From NCBI GenBank assembly GCA_021464415.1, contig CM038465.1:82866919-82930918 (forward strand): a DNA stretch of 64,000 bases. Direction: 5' to 3'. The translations under genes and the position numbers were made by a program. The notes under the pieces are model-generated. The model was not told the DNA's origin, made no database searches, and saw only the letters and a list, made by a program, of their open reading frames with translations. Source of the DNA: Lonicera japonica (taxonomy: Eukaryota; Streptophyta; Magnoliopsida; Dipsacales; Caprifoliaceae). Positions 8,850 through 21,149 of the stretch are shown here, one piece after another (positions within the stretch are counted from its first letter, which is position 1; each line of letters opens with the position of its first letter).

Positions 8850-10391
8850 TTACATGTTCATTTTCAAATAAAATTCTCGAACATCGTTCATCAATATATC
8901 TATGTGCTTGTTGTAGTTAGAATTCGCCAACCAACATGCTAGTCTACACCGATCTTCATTTGAGTCGAACTACAAAATAATTACAAAACAATTAAATAAA
9001 GGAAACAACGATTGAATTAATTAGTAACGCTAAACAAATAGAAATATCTTACCACAAAGGATCGAGAATCGACTTTACATCCAGATTGCATAAACAAAAT
9101 AACAAACATGCCGCAATCAAACCCGTTAGGTTGCCTCGGAACGAATGATGCACGAACAATGCGAAAACTAGAAAAACTGAAATTTCCAGGCTTCTTTCTA
9201 ATCTCTCTCTCAAGTCCCAAGTCCAAATTACGTAGCTGGAATATATTAGGAACATTACAGGAAAAAAATGACATTTTATGAACCTTTGAAAAACAATCAA
9301 TGTGGAATAGAGATCCTGTAATTTTAAACTTACAATATCCTTAATTCTTGCAGAATAAAGAATAGGTTGTGTCGCATCCGATAGAGAGTCCCAAACTTCA
9401 ACAACTTTTGTCTTCAACAACACTCGTGCAAGAATGTAGTGTCTTGAAATTAAAATTGGAATGAATACCTAATGTAAAACACATTACCAATTAGTTAGAT
9501 ATAGAACGTAAAACGAATTACGAAAGAGATAATATATACTTGCCTCCTCGCACTTGTCCATGCATCCCATAAACGTCTTATAGTAATTCATTGTTCCCCA
9601 AACTTTGTGTAGTGTTAGATCACGATGTGGCAGATGATCCTTCTGCAAAAAGTATAAATTAATAACAATAACTAAGTTTTTTAAGTAAGTGATTCAATCA
9701 ACGGCATACTCACTATCAATCTCGCAGGAAGATACCACTTTCTTGCCTTTTGGCTAGTTCTGGATCTCTCATCTTCGGTCAATATTTTGGAAACCATAAT
9801 AATAATCTATTTCATAAATAAAAAAAGTCAATACGACCACTACGTGAATGAAACAGTACTTGTATTATTTTACTTTAAAAATAAAAAATATAACAATAAC
9901 AAGAAGAAAAACCTCAGATTATATTTCCTCATTGGGACCGAGATATCGAAAATCAGAACGCAAAAGGCTATGATCACCACTCGCCACGATCAATTGGCTG
10001 ATACAAACAAGAAAAATAAATTAGTGTAATTCAAACAATATATTATATGAAGAGTTAATATAACTCACTCTTGCTTTACAGATTTCGAGAATATGTACTC
10101 CAACAATTCTCTTTCCTTTGCCCTGAACGTATTTGTAAGTTTGAAATCTTTGAACAAACAAATATTCACTGGCGTCGTACAAATACTTCTACGAACTTGA
10201 TGTGTTATTATTTTAATACTATCGTCATTCGATGACTTGAGTTTCTTTCGAGACATAAAGGAAAACTCGTCATCATCCCCGTAACAGTTATCATCAGAAG
10301 AGTTTCTCTCTCTCTTGATAAACTCTTTATCAACCATCAAACTTTTTATCAAACTTAATTCGTTCTTCACTGTTTTTAATTCTCTCTCCAT
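8850..10391 (-). pseudogene. Ulp1-like (C48) SUMO-protease gene, seven exons, one in-frame stop
   Basis: C48 peptidases cleave SUMO precursors or conjugates. Exons with consistent splice sites, all but the first joining in phase 0, are 10391-10069, 9997-9913, 9806-9714, 9642-9544, 9468-9334, 9235-9053 and 8969-8850, giving about 345 codons. The N-terminus is a charged helix (MERELKTVKNELSLIKSL). The peptidase core shows WYLPARLI, the catalytic His in SRHYILAR, Asp in VWDSLSD, the Gln and Cys in RQPNGFDCGMFV. The only lesion is a TAA at 9921-9919 near the end of exon 2, beside a weak donor. The intron after exon 4 appears to use a GC donor (GAG|GCAAGT). Ulp1-like genes are carried by some plant MULEs (Kaonashi type), and a FAR1 MULE lies next door; whether they form one element is inference. 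Splicing is inferred. Confidence 0.75.
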
Positions 10392-12076
10392 GCGTATTCT
10401 CCATTCTTTTTCACCTACTCCTTAACCTGATCACTAGAACTCATTTTCTTTAAAAACTATTCAATGGATCGAATAAACCAATCCAATATAACTTAGTTTG
10501 TGGTCCTTTGTGAAACTAGCTATCAAGAGTTGTAAGTAGAAGAGATACTATATATCAGATCTACGGTGTGATAATACAAACTTCGTGACTAGTGTAGTAT
10601 TAAATAATTAATTACTTTGGTTCAATAATCAATGTGTGGTGTTTGGCAAATAATATTTGAGATCATATTTTACAAGGGTAAAGAATAGGGATATCCCGGA
10701 TTGGAATTCGCAAATCATGGAATGAATCTCTAATTTAAGATTCCTTAAAATTAAATGGAAATAAAAATAAAAATGCCATGTCATCAGGTAACAACAAGTT
10801 ACTCACTTAACCTGGCACTTAATGGTTTGTATTTCTTCAATGTGCATTAATTATGTTAGCCAACTACTCATTTGATCTCAACCATTAATTTTTCATCCAA
10901 CGGTTAATATTAGAATAACCATCCATGGGTAAAAATAGCGGTAACCATTGAAACCTTACCCATATATATATATATCTTTTAATATCTAAATTAACATAAT
11001 AAATCATACCAATTTTTTAGTACATCAATCATCTTTAAAATAAATTAAAAATACTAAAAAGAGAATTCTTACGATAAAAATATGTGTTCAAAAAAATATG
11101 TGCCAGATTGGTACAATTCAAAAAACAAGGACCAATCCAATTTTGAGAAATCAATTCTTTTGGACATAATTAGTCCCGGACCAATACACATTAATAATAA
11201 TAAGTGTAATGGTCCACCCACTAAATCATGCACTATTTCCTTCATTTTGCTTTACACGTGGCCTTGCTTTAGGAAATTAAAGGCCATACGTGGGTTTTAA
11301 AAGGAAGCTTTTGACTTTTTGACTTTTCAAACTTTTCTTATTATTTTTAAATCTTTAATTATTTATTTAAAATAAATTCTTTTTTTTTTAATTTCTTTTT
11401 ACTTTATTTCACTGTATTAAATTTATTTGAGCTCTAATTTGGCCCAAATTTTGCAAGCAACTTTATAGAATATTTTATATATGAAAAAAATAAATTTCCT
11501 CATTAATTTGTGTTGATGAAACTTTTTAGACGTAGACAAAACTCGGTAAAATGATTTAAAATATATATTTGACTCAAAAGATTTTTAATTTTGAATTTAA
11601 CGCTCAACCACTACTTATATTTTGAATTAAATCATTTAACCAATTTACCTTAGGTTCTAAATTATATGCGGTGTATTCAGTAAGTTCAACAAGTTTATGT
11701 TAATTGCCGTATTTTCAAATCTCTAATAAACAAATTACAACGAAAAAGTACTTTTAGTATTAGATTTAAGCCAATTAAATATATAAACATAACAAGATCA
11801 AATTAATAGTACATTGAGTTGTACAGTAACTTTCAAGATAATTTCATGCTCTAGAAGGAACATTTTTGCTTTGTCATCCAACATTTCTTTTCATTTTATA
11901 TACAAAAGAATCTTCAACCTCTATTATTATATATGTTTATGTATTATACAAGCAACATATGTAACTCTAGCTATTAGGAAAAAGTCAAGAATGATAGGAA
12001 TTAAAGTCCCCTTTCTTCCTTTAATATATCTTAAACCTAGATCTAATGGAGAGGTTAACTCCCATTGAAGCTCCCT
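10392..12076. other. Gene-free AT-rich stretch
   Basis: I see no supported gene. A short minus-strand frame upstream of 10391 (MSSSDQVKE then a stop, near 10440) may be a leader ORF or a lost N-terminus of the Ulp1-like gene. The rest is AT-rich with no repeats I could delimit. The last part is the promoter region of the NHL gene. Confidence 0.5.
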
Positions 12077-12085
12077 CTATATATT
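12077..12085 (+). promoter_or_regulatory. TATA box of the NHL gene
   Basis: TCTATATAT lies about 160 bp upstream of the ATG at 12241, with a CA-rich leader between. An ATG at 12237 overlaps the start but is in another frame. Confidence 0.5.
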
Positions 12086-12240
12086 CCTACATAGAGTTCA
12101 TGGATTCATCTTAATTATATTCTCACGCTATATATAATTATATATAGCACCATCCCTTCACATCTCAACCAAAACTCCAAAACCCCAAAACAGAAGCCTT
12201 TACAGAATCTCCTAAATTTTACATAACAAAAAATTGATGC

Positions 12241-12833
12241 ATGGACCCCAAAAATAAAACAAAGAAGGTGGAAGAGCCATTCCCACATCATTCCAAGGAA
12301 TTTTGCCGCAAGAAGCACATGAAGATTATGGTATACGCGATTATCTTTGCAGTGTTTCAAACATTTGTCATAACTTTGTTTGCTCTCACAGTTATGAAGT
12401 TCAAAACTCCAAAGTTCCGTTTCGCTTCGCGAATTTCGATGTGCAATCAACACCGTCTTTTAGCATGGGGATGGTTACTGAAACAGGAGTCAAGAAGACG
12501 AATTTTGGTCAATTCAATTACGATAACACCACGGTGGACTTTTACTATAGGGACACAAAGGTTGGCGAGGGTGTTGTTGAAAGGGGAAGAGCTATATGGC
12601 GATCCACTAGGATGTTTAATGTTATAGTTGACCTCTCATCCAATAATATTTCGAGCAATTCGCAGCTAGCAAATGATATTAATTCTGGGATTTTGACGTT
12701 GACTACGCGGTCAAGATTGAGAGGGAGGGTGACTATAATGTTTTTTATGGAGAAGAATAAATTTGTTAACATGAATTGCACTATGGATCTTGCTATTCGG
12801 ACAAGGCAGCTTCAAAATGTGATTTGCAGTTGA
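12241..12833 (+). pseudogene. NDR1/HIN1-like (NHL, LEA_2 domain) membrane protein, one frameshift
   Basis: NHL proteins are small membrane-anchored proteins linked to defence and stress. The first frame starts MDPKNKTKK, has a basic cytosolic head, then a transmembrane helix at residues 30-57 (IMVYAIIFAVFQTFVITLFA) and a KFKTPKFRF stretch. Near 12425 the reading moves to another frame, which carries the LEA_2 domain: TPSFSMGM, a VTETGVKKTNFGQFNYDNT region, VDFYYRDTKVGEG, and a C-terminal MNCTMDLAI. One missing base near 12425 accounts for the change. Whole length would be about 197 residues, the usual NHL size. It may be a real pseudogene or a sequencing error. Its 3' end recurs at 41610, linked again to a Nudix copy. 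Confidence 0.75.
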
Positions 12834-13067
12834 TTAAGATTTTGTCAAATATGTTGTTTACTCTAATTTTTGTTCCAAAAAACAAAAAGAAAAGAAATAT
12901 GTATATATTTAAAGAATTTCTTGAAATATTACATATATGTACAATATCTGGAAACATATAATTAAACGTGAGCTTTTTATTCGAATGGAAATGATTATTT
13001 TTAGTAAAGTATATAAATTTACTAAGTTATCCTTCAAGGTTGTGTCTTTAAAATGTTTTATAACTCT

Positions 13068-13883
13068 TCACAGCCTTTGGATGTGATTGTTGCAATACAA
13101 ATAGTTCTTCTTAGAAGAAAAACCCGAAGTAAGTGCCACCGTAGAAAATCCAATATAGTTATTATCTTTCTTCGCTAAGCATATCTCCGCGATATATTTG
13201 AACTGCTCGCGTTTTTGTACATAGGGTTGGGCTGCGTATTCGTCTAGTGACATCCACAGAGCTGCTGCAAGCTCCGAGTTTTGTATTTGGATTTTAAAGG
13301 ATAGTGGCCTCAGCATACATACAAACATCAAATCTGACTTGCCGAAAAATGAATTGTGGCTTTGCCTGAAAGCGAGTAATTCCACAAATTCAGCATCAAT
13401 CCCCGTCTCTTCTTTCACTTCTCGGATTGCACCCACACATATATCCTCGCCTTCATCAACCACTCCGGTAGGGAACTTCCACACGCCTGTGCCTTTGAAT
13501 GTGCCATTATTTTCTTGGACTACCAAAACCTCCCCTTTGTCGTTCATGACAAAAGCGGCAATACCAACTCTATGTGAAGCATTTGCGGGGATAGTATGAG
13601 GAGTTTTCGGAATCCAATATACAAGCATCAAGTGTGTTGCCTCGGCGTGATGATACCAAAATCCTTCCAGTACCGCCGCTTCAACCAGATTTGCAAGCTC
13701 AATGGGTAACTTAAGCCAAACACCTTTCTTTCCCTGTTGCCTCCACTGGGAAATCGATGCTTTCAACATGGTAGCAAATACATTTGAATCCATAGGATCC
13801 TTCATGTCCACAATGACTCCATCGTACGCATCATGTGTTGCATTGAGTAATTCAATTTGTTCGACCGATGATGAACTAGCCAT
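13068..13883 (-). CDS. Nudix hydrolase (plant NUDT2/5/6/7/10-like), 271 aa
   Basis: Nudix enzymes hydrolyse nucleoside diphosphates linked to another moiety; plant relatives act on ADP-ribose or NADH. The frame is intact. Residues 1-95 match the N-terminal region of the plant subfamily (GVIVDMKDPMD, QWRQQGKKGVWLKLP, GFWYHHAEATHLML). The Nudix box at residues 140-162 follows G-x5-E-x7-R-E-x2-E-E-x-G: Gly140, Glu146, Arg154-Glu155, Glu158-Glu159 and Gly161 are all present. AFRQSHNSFFGKSDL and LRPLSF follow. No targeting peptide is obvious, so it is probably cytosolic. The frame has no intron, whereas Arabidopsis relatives are, as I recall, multi-exon; it could be a retrocopy. A TATA box lies about 165 bp upstream. 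Partial copies are at 38281 and 41905. Substrate cannot be read from sequence. Confidence 0.9.
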   Translation of the reverse strand: MASSSSVEQIELLNATHDAYDGVIVDMKDPMDSNVFATMLKASISQWRQQGKKGVWLKLPIELANLVEAAVLEGFWYHHAEATHLMLVYWIPKTPHTIPANASHRVGIAAFVMNDKGEVLVVQENNGTFKGTGVWKFPTGVVDEGEDICVGAIREVKEETGIDAEFVELLAFRQSHNSFFGKSDLMFVCMLRPLSFKIQIQNSELAAALWMSLDEYAAQPYVQKREQFKYIAEICLAKKDNNYIGFSTVALTSGFSSKKNYLYCNNHIQRL

Positions 13884-14042
13884 AACTGAGACGATTTGGA
13901 TAACAATAAAATTAAAGTCGAATCTTTGAGATCTTTGAAAAAGCGGGAAAGGGATTGAACCAAGTAAATTAAAGGATTATTAGAAGAGAGCAGAGATTAA
14001 TGAGAAGAAATGGAAGATGGAATGCTTTTCTTTTGGCAGAAA

Positions 14043-14066
14043 TGCGTGTATATATATATATAGCGC
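14043..14066 (-). promoter_or_regulatory. TATA-rich promoter of the Nudix gene
   Basis: The alternating TA run (gtgtatatatatatatag on plus) lies about 165 bp upstream of the Nudix ATG and reads as a TATA box on the minus strand. It may also be just a short microsatellite. Confidence 0.4.
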
Positions 14067-14506
14067 TGTGGGTAAAAGGCTGTTGCATCAGTATGAAGGG
14101 ACATGGAAGAAGCAGAGAATATTACACTTAAAAGTAACTTGAAAATTCATTGGAGTTATTTAATTCGTATTTATTATATTGGGACCAAAACAACAGCGTG
14201 AGGGTTGTTGGGTTTGCAACTGTAATTATGATGATATTGTTTCTTAATTTAATTCAGAAATATATATATTATTTGAGTTGATAATTTCTTTTCTAAAGCA
14301 ACCATATTAAAATTAGAGGTAACACACGATGAAATTTACAACAAATAAGAAAATCACGGCACAAAACGATCGCAATTATGATGACTTTGCATTATCTTAA
14401 ACAATCTACGTGGCATCTCTAGTGGTAGTAGAAAAATAAACTTATAAATCATATGTGTCAATCAATTTTTACGTAAAGCTTGAATGCTTAAAAAATCAGT
14501 TACAAT

Positions 14507-16193
14507 AACTATCAAGTTAAACAATATTTTATTATTTTTTCTATAAATAATTTTACGGTCACAATAGATCTTTTTTTGTAGGTATTGATAAGTAGATTTC
14601 AAATTTATAATTTTTTAATATCCATATTTTATATTTTAAATTATTACATTTTCTAATTTTATTCAAAAAATGAAAAAATAAAATTGATGTAGCATTGTAA
14701 AATGGGAATGTATTCCATTTTAGACAAAACAAAGATACAAAAGTTTATTAGAAATACTCTTAGGACAACCGCACAAACAACTGTGTTTTAGGGTGGTATT
14801 ATTTACACCCCACAAATTTGTCACAAATACCCTCTTTAAAATTTAATTAAAAATACATTTTAACACCACCTTATTTGTCACAAACACCACCGTCCATTAT
14901 CTGATGTTAGGTGAGTGTTTAGCAACACATTCTCCTCATGTAAGTCGAGTTTATGTAAGTGCACTCACCTCTCATTAGGCGTGTCTTATTTGAAAAATAC
15001 TCCAATAATCTATTGTCTGATGTTAAGCGAGTTATTACAAATAAACTCTTTCCAAGTGGGATGAGTGTGTGTATCTGCACTCACCTCTCATTAAGCAAGT
15101 CTTAGAGGGTGTTAGTGATTAGAAATTTACATTTGAAGGTGTTTATAAAAAGAGTGGTGTTTATGACAGAAATAGAAGGTATAAATAACATCGCTCTTTT
15201 TTATTGTACCATATTCTAATCTGACATGATATATACTAGCAAAACTAAATATATAATTTGTTGCCGCATGTTTTACATAGTAGTTTTATGATTAAGTAGG
15301 GACAAACTAAAGTTTGATTTTTACTACAAGTCAAATAATAAAACTTCACAAATTTTGGAATATCACTTTCACCATATAATATTATGAGATTTGCTATAAA
15401 TAAAAATAAATATACGTGTATATAAATATAACTATTGACATTCTAAAAGTATATTATAATATTCTAAAAAGTGTCATCATTTATTAAAAATATATATATA
15501 TATATATAAAGGATATATTAAGTGCCCTTAAATTTAATTTTAAAATTTTACATTATTTACGACAAATACTAAAAGCCTTAGGATAAGAATAAAATAAAAA
15601 GTAAAAAAAGTAAATAAATAAATTCCTACTACCCTCATTGAAGTCTTTGTAAATTATAAATTCCTACCACCCCTAACCTAACTAATTTCCTATTGGTTAC
15701 AACTTGATATCACAATAAACATGTTCCACAATCCTTCAATTTCTACTATCATTTATTCTTATCCATTAAAAAAAAAAAAATTCTCCCCAAGAAAAAACCC
15801 AATAATTAACCTTTTACCACTCTCTTGTACGTGAAAGAGGAAGAACTTGTATTAAACTATTAAGAAATCGCGCACTCAATATTCAACGAATAGTTTTAAC
15901 TTGTAATATGAAAAAGGTAGAATAATTTAACTTTTTTTTTTCTTCTTTTTTTATAGTAGAGATTAGGATAATATAAAAAAAAGAAAGGAAAAAAACAAAA
16001 AATGGAAGAGATCAGTGGAGGTTAAAACTTTAATATCTTGAATTATTTCCGTGGGCACCTAGCACAAAGAGAGAGAAGAGATAGAAAGAGGGTCTTGGTA
16101 CAAGTAAATGATCAAACACCCAATCTATGCGAAATCTGACATATTTAGTACATTCAATAACTCTATTTTCATTTTTTTTTATATAAAATTATT
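14507..16193. repeat. Segmental duplication, copy 1 (non-coding flank)
   Basis: From 'tatcaagttaaacaa' at about 14507 to the LTR start at 16194, this sequence is colinear with 26675-28078 with many substitutions and indels. Shared blocks include 'ataaattcctaccacc', 'cacaatccttcaatttct' and 'tattaagaaat'. No gene is present. Copy 1 carries a MITE at 14791-15196 and a block at about 15245-15330 that copy 2 lacks. Because non-LTR flank is shared, this is duplication of a locus, not two independent retrotransposon insertions. Confidence 0.8.
14791..15196. mobile_element. MITE with ~19-bp TIRs, absent from the duplicate locus
   Basis: The left end GGGTGGTATTATTTACACC pairs with the right end read on minus, GAGCGATGTTATTTATACC (15 of 19 match). 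The interior has two copies of a 'gcactcacctctcattaagc' type block. The homologous position in copy 2, near 27010, has no such insert, giving an empty-site comparison. No target duplication is clear, so the superfamily is undecided. Confidence 0.65.
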
Positions 16194-17044
16194 TGTGAGA
16201 AAAATTAGAGCAGGTTAGTTTCGACTACACAATCAAATAATTGGTTAAATAATTTAAATAATAAAAAAATGAGCTAAGGAAGTCAAATATGTAGAGATGG
16301 TGTTCACCTCATATAAAAATATGGGTTAATAGTGGTAATAGCCCGAGCTGCTTTGTATTATGATAACTGAGTTTGTGTTACAAGTTTACAAAGTATGTGT
16401 AGCTATTCTAACTTCACAAGATTACAACAAAGGTATTACTAAGTCACATGAGTTCTAAACTCTCTATACTAGGAGCTCTGTCGTGGGCTTTTTAGCTCTA
16501 TCTCCCTGTCTCTCTTGTGATAAAAGCTTGGTTGTCCAAGTCTTTCTTAGTTGCTAACTGTTTTCTGCTTGATTACTTTTTCTTTGAGAGAAGTAAATGC
16601 CCCCCCAATATATATAATAGAGAGGAGTCGTGTGGAGGGAGCTCTATGGAGTAGGTCCAAGGCCATCACTCATCTCCACCAATTCTAACGTTGCTTTTCT
16701 ATGGATTCCGGTGCATTAAATGCAGTTTTTATGGATTTAATGAAGGCGAGGGAGGTTCTGTGCTTGCTGCAGGATAGGCGACAATCTTCTATACTTTTGC
16801 CAACCACTCTAACATAGTGGTTCGGCATCGTCAACCTCAGCTCAGCAGGGGACCTTTGGAGGCCAGGCTTCATAGATTTATGACTATAATTACACAAGGG
16901 ATTTCTTTCTCACATTTTCAAGAGCTCCTTTTGGGTGCAGACCTGGGAGTAGACCTTCCAGCCCTTCTTCTTTACCTCGGTGATTATATCCATGTGTTTG
17001 TTCATGGTTGGTCCACTAGGGGAAATTAATATTTTATGCCATCA
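16194..17044 (-). mobile_element. Tat-like Ty3/gypsy LTR, left copy (3' LTR of a minus-strand element)
   Basis: The 851-bp block is homologous over its length to the LTR at 36171-37045. It starts TGTGAGAAAA and ends GCCATCA on plus, so on minus it runs TGATGGC to CA. A TATATA block at about 16608 would be its promoter on minus. Just inside it on minus is a purine-rich GATAGGGGCAAT, a reasonable polypurine tract, which marks this as the 3' LTR. Confidence 0.75.
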
Positions 17045-17639
17045 ATTGCCCCTATCTTTGCCATTTAAGTTGGAGGAGCTGACTGGGGTAGATAAGTTTT
17101 CTTCTTGGAGTCTAAGGGAGCTCGGTTAAATGAGCGATAGGGAGAACGAACTTTTTGGCTAGTCACCGAGCTCGACGTTCTCATAGATCTTGGCGGGGAA
17201 AATTGAACATTCAAATCACAGACCTTGTCCCATGTACTGTAGCCATAATTTCAAGCTCTTTAATGGAACCGATGTCTTTTGGGGGATATTGTGTCTGTCC
17301 ATTCCGGATTCCTTGAAAAATGTGTGAGTGTGTGGTAGTGGGTTTCCTGAGTGGACAACTTTTGAAGAGACAATTAGCTTCTCTTAGGGGCCCTATAAGA
17401 CCACCTTGCCTTGAAGAAAATTTTTACTCTCCACTTTTCATGTCTTCTCCTCTTAAACCTTAGGCGTTTTAGACCTCAGAAACCCTTGGTTATTTCATTC
17501 TTTGCTAACCTAGCCTACGGAACTCCACCAGAGAACTTTTTAAGAGGTTTTTAAGTGTTCCACTAGAGGACTTCATTAGGCTTATTCCTAAATTCGCGCC
17601 ATATATCCAGTATCCTTCGCACCTTAACATCACTTATGG

Positions 17640-20226
17640 AGCACTTTGCCAGTCAAGGTCCGAACCAAATGATCCCTTTTAACATAAAGTAGAGTTCCCC
17701 TATGGGGAACATCATAAATCCACTTGCCGACGTAAGGTCCATCGAAATCTTGGACAGCGAGGGAGAAGTAGCCAACATTTGCCTTCCCCCTAACATGTCG
17801 GACAACACTAGGGATTTTGAGAAGTATTCTAAGTAGCTCAGCTCCCTTGCCATCTTCCGCATTCCTTCGACCTTCTCCCTTTCTAACATTCCAAACCTGA
17901 GGACATGATACCAAATTTCTGACTTAGTTAGGACTAGAGCTCCAGGTCACGAGAAGAGAGCCTGTTACTACAGGACATGAGAGGTTTGCTTCTATGAGTT
18001 GGCGTTTGCGCATGGGTTGAGGTTCCAATGGATGACCACGTAAGGGAATTATTAGTGGCAATGGACCTTGCTTCAACCTAGGTCAGCCCTAACATATGCT
18101 CTTACCTGATAGGATCGATGATGAAATTTGGAGCCATTTCTGTGGGGAGCCACAACATAACGATATAGGTGTTCATTACCCTTTTCCAGCCCAAGAATAG
18201 TGGTGGGAAGAATAAATGAGTTCTCAGCTGCCCCTCTAGGCTAGGGGCTTCAAAAATTATCCATGGCCTCCCCGACAGTATACCCCACTGGAAAAAATGA
18301 TTCTTTTTTGTTTTGGATGAGGATCGGGAGCATGATTCTAGGTACCCCAACATTCATGACCTCAAGCGCTAGTTTTCGGAACCATACTCTATCAGTAAGT
18401 TTCTCTTTATTCCATTTTGTGTTCATCAATCTTTCCCTTTTTATTAGCTCAGTGTCTGACCTCATTCTCTTACTTTTCTTTTACAGTCAAAGAAAAACGA
18501 CTTGAGTGGGTGAATTCACCTTAGATTGAAGACACCAATGACTTCTTTTTGAAGCATTGCACTGATATCATCGCACTAGGATGCTATGGAGGCACAGGCT
18601 GGGCCCTAGACCTTCCAACTCAAATAAAAACATCCTAACAATGGAGGACCTCTCTGCACTGGTTATGCTGATGCCCTTTGAGTGCAACAACCCAGGCCTA
18701 AAGGCTTCGAAGACTGTCCAGCAGAGAGGAAGTGATCAGGGCTCTGGAAGGCTCTAGAGGGGTCTGGGGCTGAAGGTGGTGCCCAACAAGAGGAGGTCCC
18801 AAAACAAAATCAATATAGCTCACCCGGAGACACTTTTTTAGAGGTGGCTCCCATTCGACAAGTCCCTGGGTGATCCAATGGAGTACGTCTCTGTTTCCCT
18901 TTATTCTTTCTTAGAGCACAAGGACTTTTGAGCTTTATTAATAACCTTGGTCCTTTTTTTTGGCCTCCATCTCCTCAGCCCAGAAAAGACAGCTCTGGAG
19001 AGAATAGGGGTCCTAGAAGCTAGCAATTGAAGTCCATACAACAAAAGGCCTTGGAGTCGAGGGAGAACCTGAAATGGAGAAAAAGGGCGTGGTCATAATA
19101 GGGGCTAAGTTCGCCCCTGACCAGATCTCCTTCCTTAGGGGACTTGATGAGCCAGTGCTAGAATCTAGCTCCCAGGAAGGCTCTGGCTTCTTCGTGAAGG
19201 GCTATTCACTCCCTCCCTTGTGATATGCAGTTTTGAACCAGGCAAAGGAGAAAAGGACGAGCTCGCTGGTAAACTCCTTCAATTTTCACACGAGTCAGGT
19301 ATGTATGCATGTCCTTTGGGCATCAATACATGTTGTCTTCCATGTTCCTTGGGTATAACTTACTCCATTAGTCCTTTGGTAAGCCTTAAATCTTTTCTTC
19401 TCTATGTTTCATCTCGCTAAGAGGGCTCTAACTCTATTGGCAACTCATCTTTTTAGGAGGAGCTCATAAAGACGCATAATGATTTCTATGTTGTCAAGAG
19501 TTACTTGGAAAGGGCAAAGGAGGACAAGAGAGTCATGTTGGAGCAAGTCACCATTGCTTTATCTTAGACTGAGGGCTTAAAGGGAAAGGTGGACAATTTC
19601 AACAACATGGTCAAATAAAAGAAGTCCGTCTATAAAACCTTAGGGGAAGAACATGAGGCTACAAAGCAGGAGGCCTTTAGTTTTAAATCCGAGCTGATCA
19701 ATGTTAGGAGAAACCTCCGAGCTGCTAATTCTACTTTGGAGGCAGCTTAAAGGGCCGCATAATTAGAGTGCAAATGAGGAGAAAATGTTGAGGCAGCCTT
19801 GAGGGACTGTGGGCTCAATTATCGGCCAAGGAACTTGAGCTGTCGACTTTCTACGATTATCAAGAAGCCGCACGGGTCCAACTCTCTGACTTGGAGAAAG
19901 AGTTGAATGAGCTAAAAGAGTCCATTCCTGCATTCAAGGCTCAAGTTGTTGAAGACTTTTGTAGTGCCGAGGGCCCTTTGATGATTATTTTTGACTCCTT
20001 TATGACTGGTTTTTACAAGTGCAAGGAGCTAGCCCTTCAGCAGCTTGACGATCTCGAGAGCCTCGAAGTCCTCATAAAGATAGATTTGACCCTAAAGCTG
20101 AAGGCCAAGATATCTGAGAAACGCTCTGATGCCTTTGTAATGTTGCAGTTGATCAAGGTAGAAGAGCATGATGTGTTGACAAAGTGGGAGATGGGCGAAC
20201 TTTCTCCTTCAAGGGCCAGTGGATAA
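17640..20226 (+). pseudogene. Antisense ORF of the Tat-like element, spliced and degenerate (copy A)
   Basis: Read on plus, opposite to gag/pol, this resembles the 'putative gypsy type transposon' protein (Pfam Transposase_28 type) found as an antisense ORF in Tat-lineage elements such as Grande. Pieces in changing frames include YELAFAHGLRF, VYPTGKND, FLFWMRIGSM and GTPTFMTSSASFR. Three introns have consistent borders: 18395-18486, 18883-18978 and 19299-19456. Beyond them is a long charged coiled-coil region (FYVVKSYLERAKEDKR, then MEKELNELKESIPAFKAQVV and ISEKRSDAF), open from 19891 to 20226. Many stops and frame changes make it non-functional as read. Family assignment is from memory of motif style; splicing is inferred. 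Confidence 0.6.
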
Positions 20227-21149
20227 GATGTTAATGAGGATGGCCAGTATATAATTTAGGGCTCTTTATCCTTTGTATAGAAGTTCTAGGACCTTTATAA
20301 TTTCCCCCCTTATCAATGAAATGAACAATTTTTGAAAATTCTTGCTTTAAAATTTTGTCTATCTTATTTTGCTTTAATTCTTATATTTACTTTTGTCTAA
20401 GTTGTATTGTGAGATGGAATGAGCCTTGTGGTACTCTAATGCCCCCATAACATAGAAAAAAGGTAAGTAGAATTAAGCCAAATAAATTTACAACTCACCT
20501 CAAGAGTGGTCTTTACCATTTTTCAAGAGGTTAATGACCTATTTAACTTGTTGAACTGGTTATATTGGGTCGCTTACTACAAATGGAATTCTTGTTACTT
20601 TAACTAAGTCTGTAAGAATTATGCCCCCTAGACTTTAGGCAAAGTTCATTAGATAATTCTTAAATGTTTTTTTGACTCCTCAGAGTGTAAGTGTGCTAAA
20701 TGAGCTAGACAATTACTACGCTGGCCTCTTTACAAGAGGAATTGTTCAGTTCTTTGTAGGCCTGTCATAAGGACCTTTTATGCTTGGTGACTGATCAATA
20801 TGGTGATAGGATTTTTTTTAAGTCTCCGATGTTTTAAAAGGAAAACTTGTTATATTTGGCTAAGTCTATAGTAGAGTCGTACCCCCTTTTGACTTAGGCA
20901 AATTTTGACAGTTTTCTCAGTCATCGCCAGACCTCTTCAATTATGGAACCAACCTCTTTTGGAGAGGGTTTTGGCAGAGTGTAAATGTGTTTTATGAGCT
21001 GTGCACTTACTAAACCGACCTCTTTGTGAAAGGGTTTTTACAGAGTGTACTTTGTAAGTAGTGAAATACCAAAGTAAAAAACATTTAATATATATTTTTC
21101 TTTGGGAGTAGCCATTACAAAAGTACATAGTGTTTCTTTTCAAGGATAG

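Noticed and set aside
9787..10029. Plus-strand 80-residue frame
   Set aside because: It lies antisense to exons 2-3 and an intron of the Ulp1-like gene and is Lys/Asn-rich from AT-rich DNA.
13339..13929. Plus-strand frames of 86 and 75 residues
   Set aside because: Shadows of the intact minus-strand Nudix gene; the 142-residue frame at 42008 is the same for copy 4.
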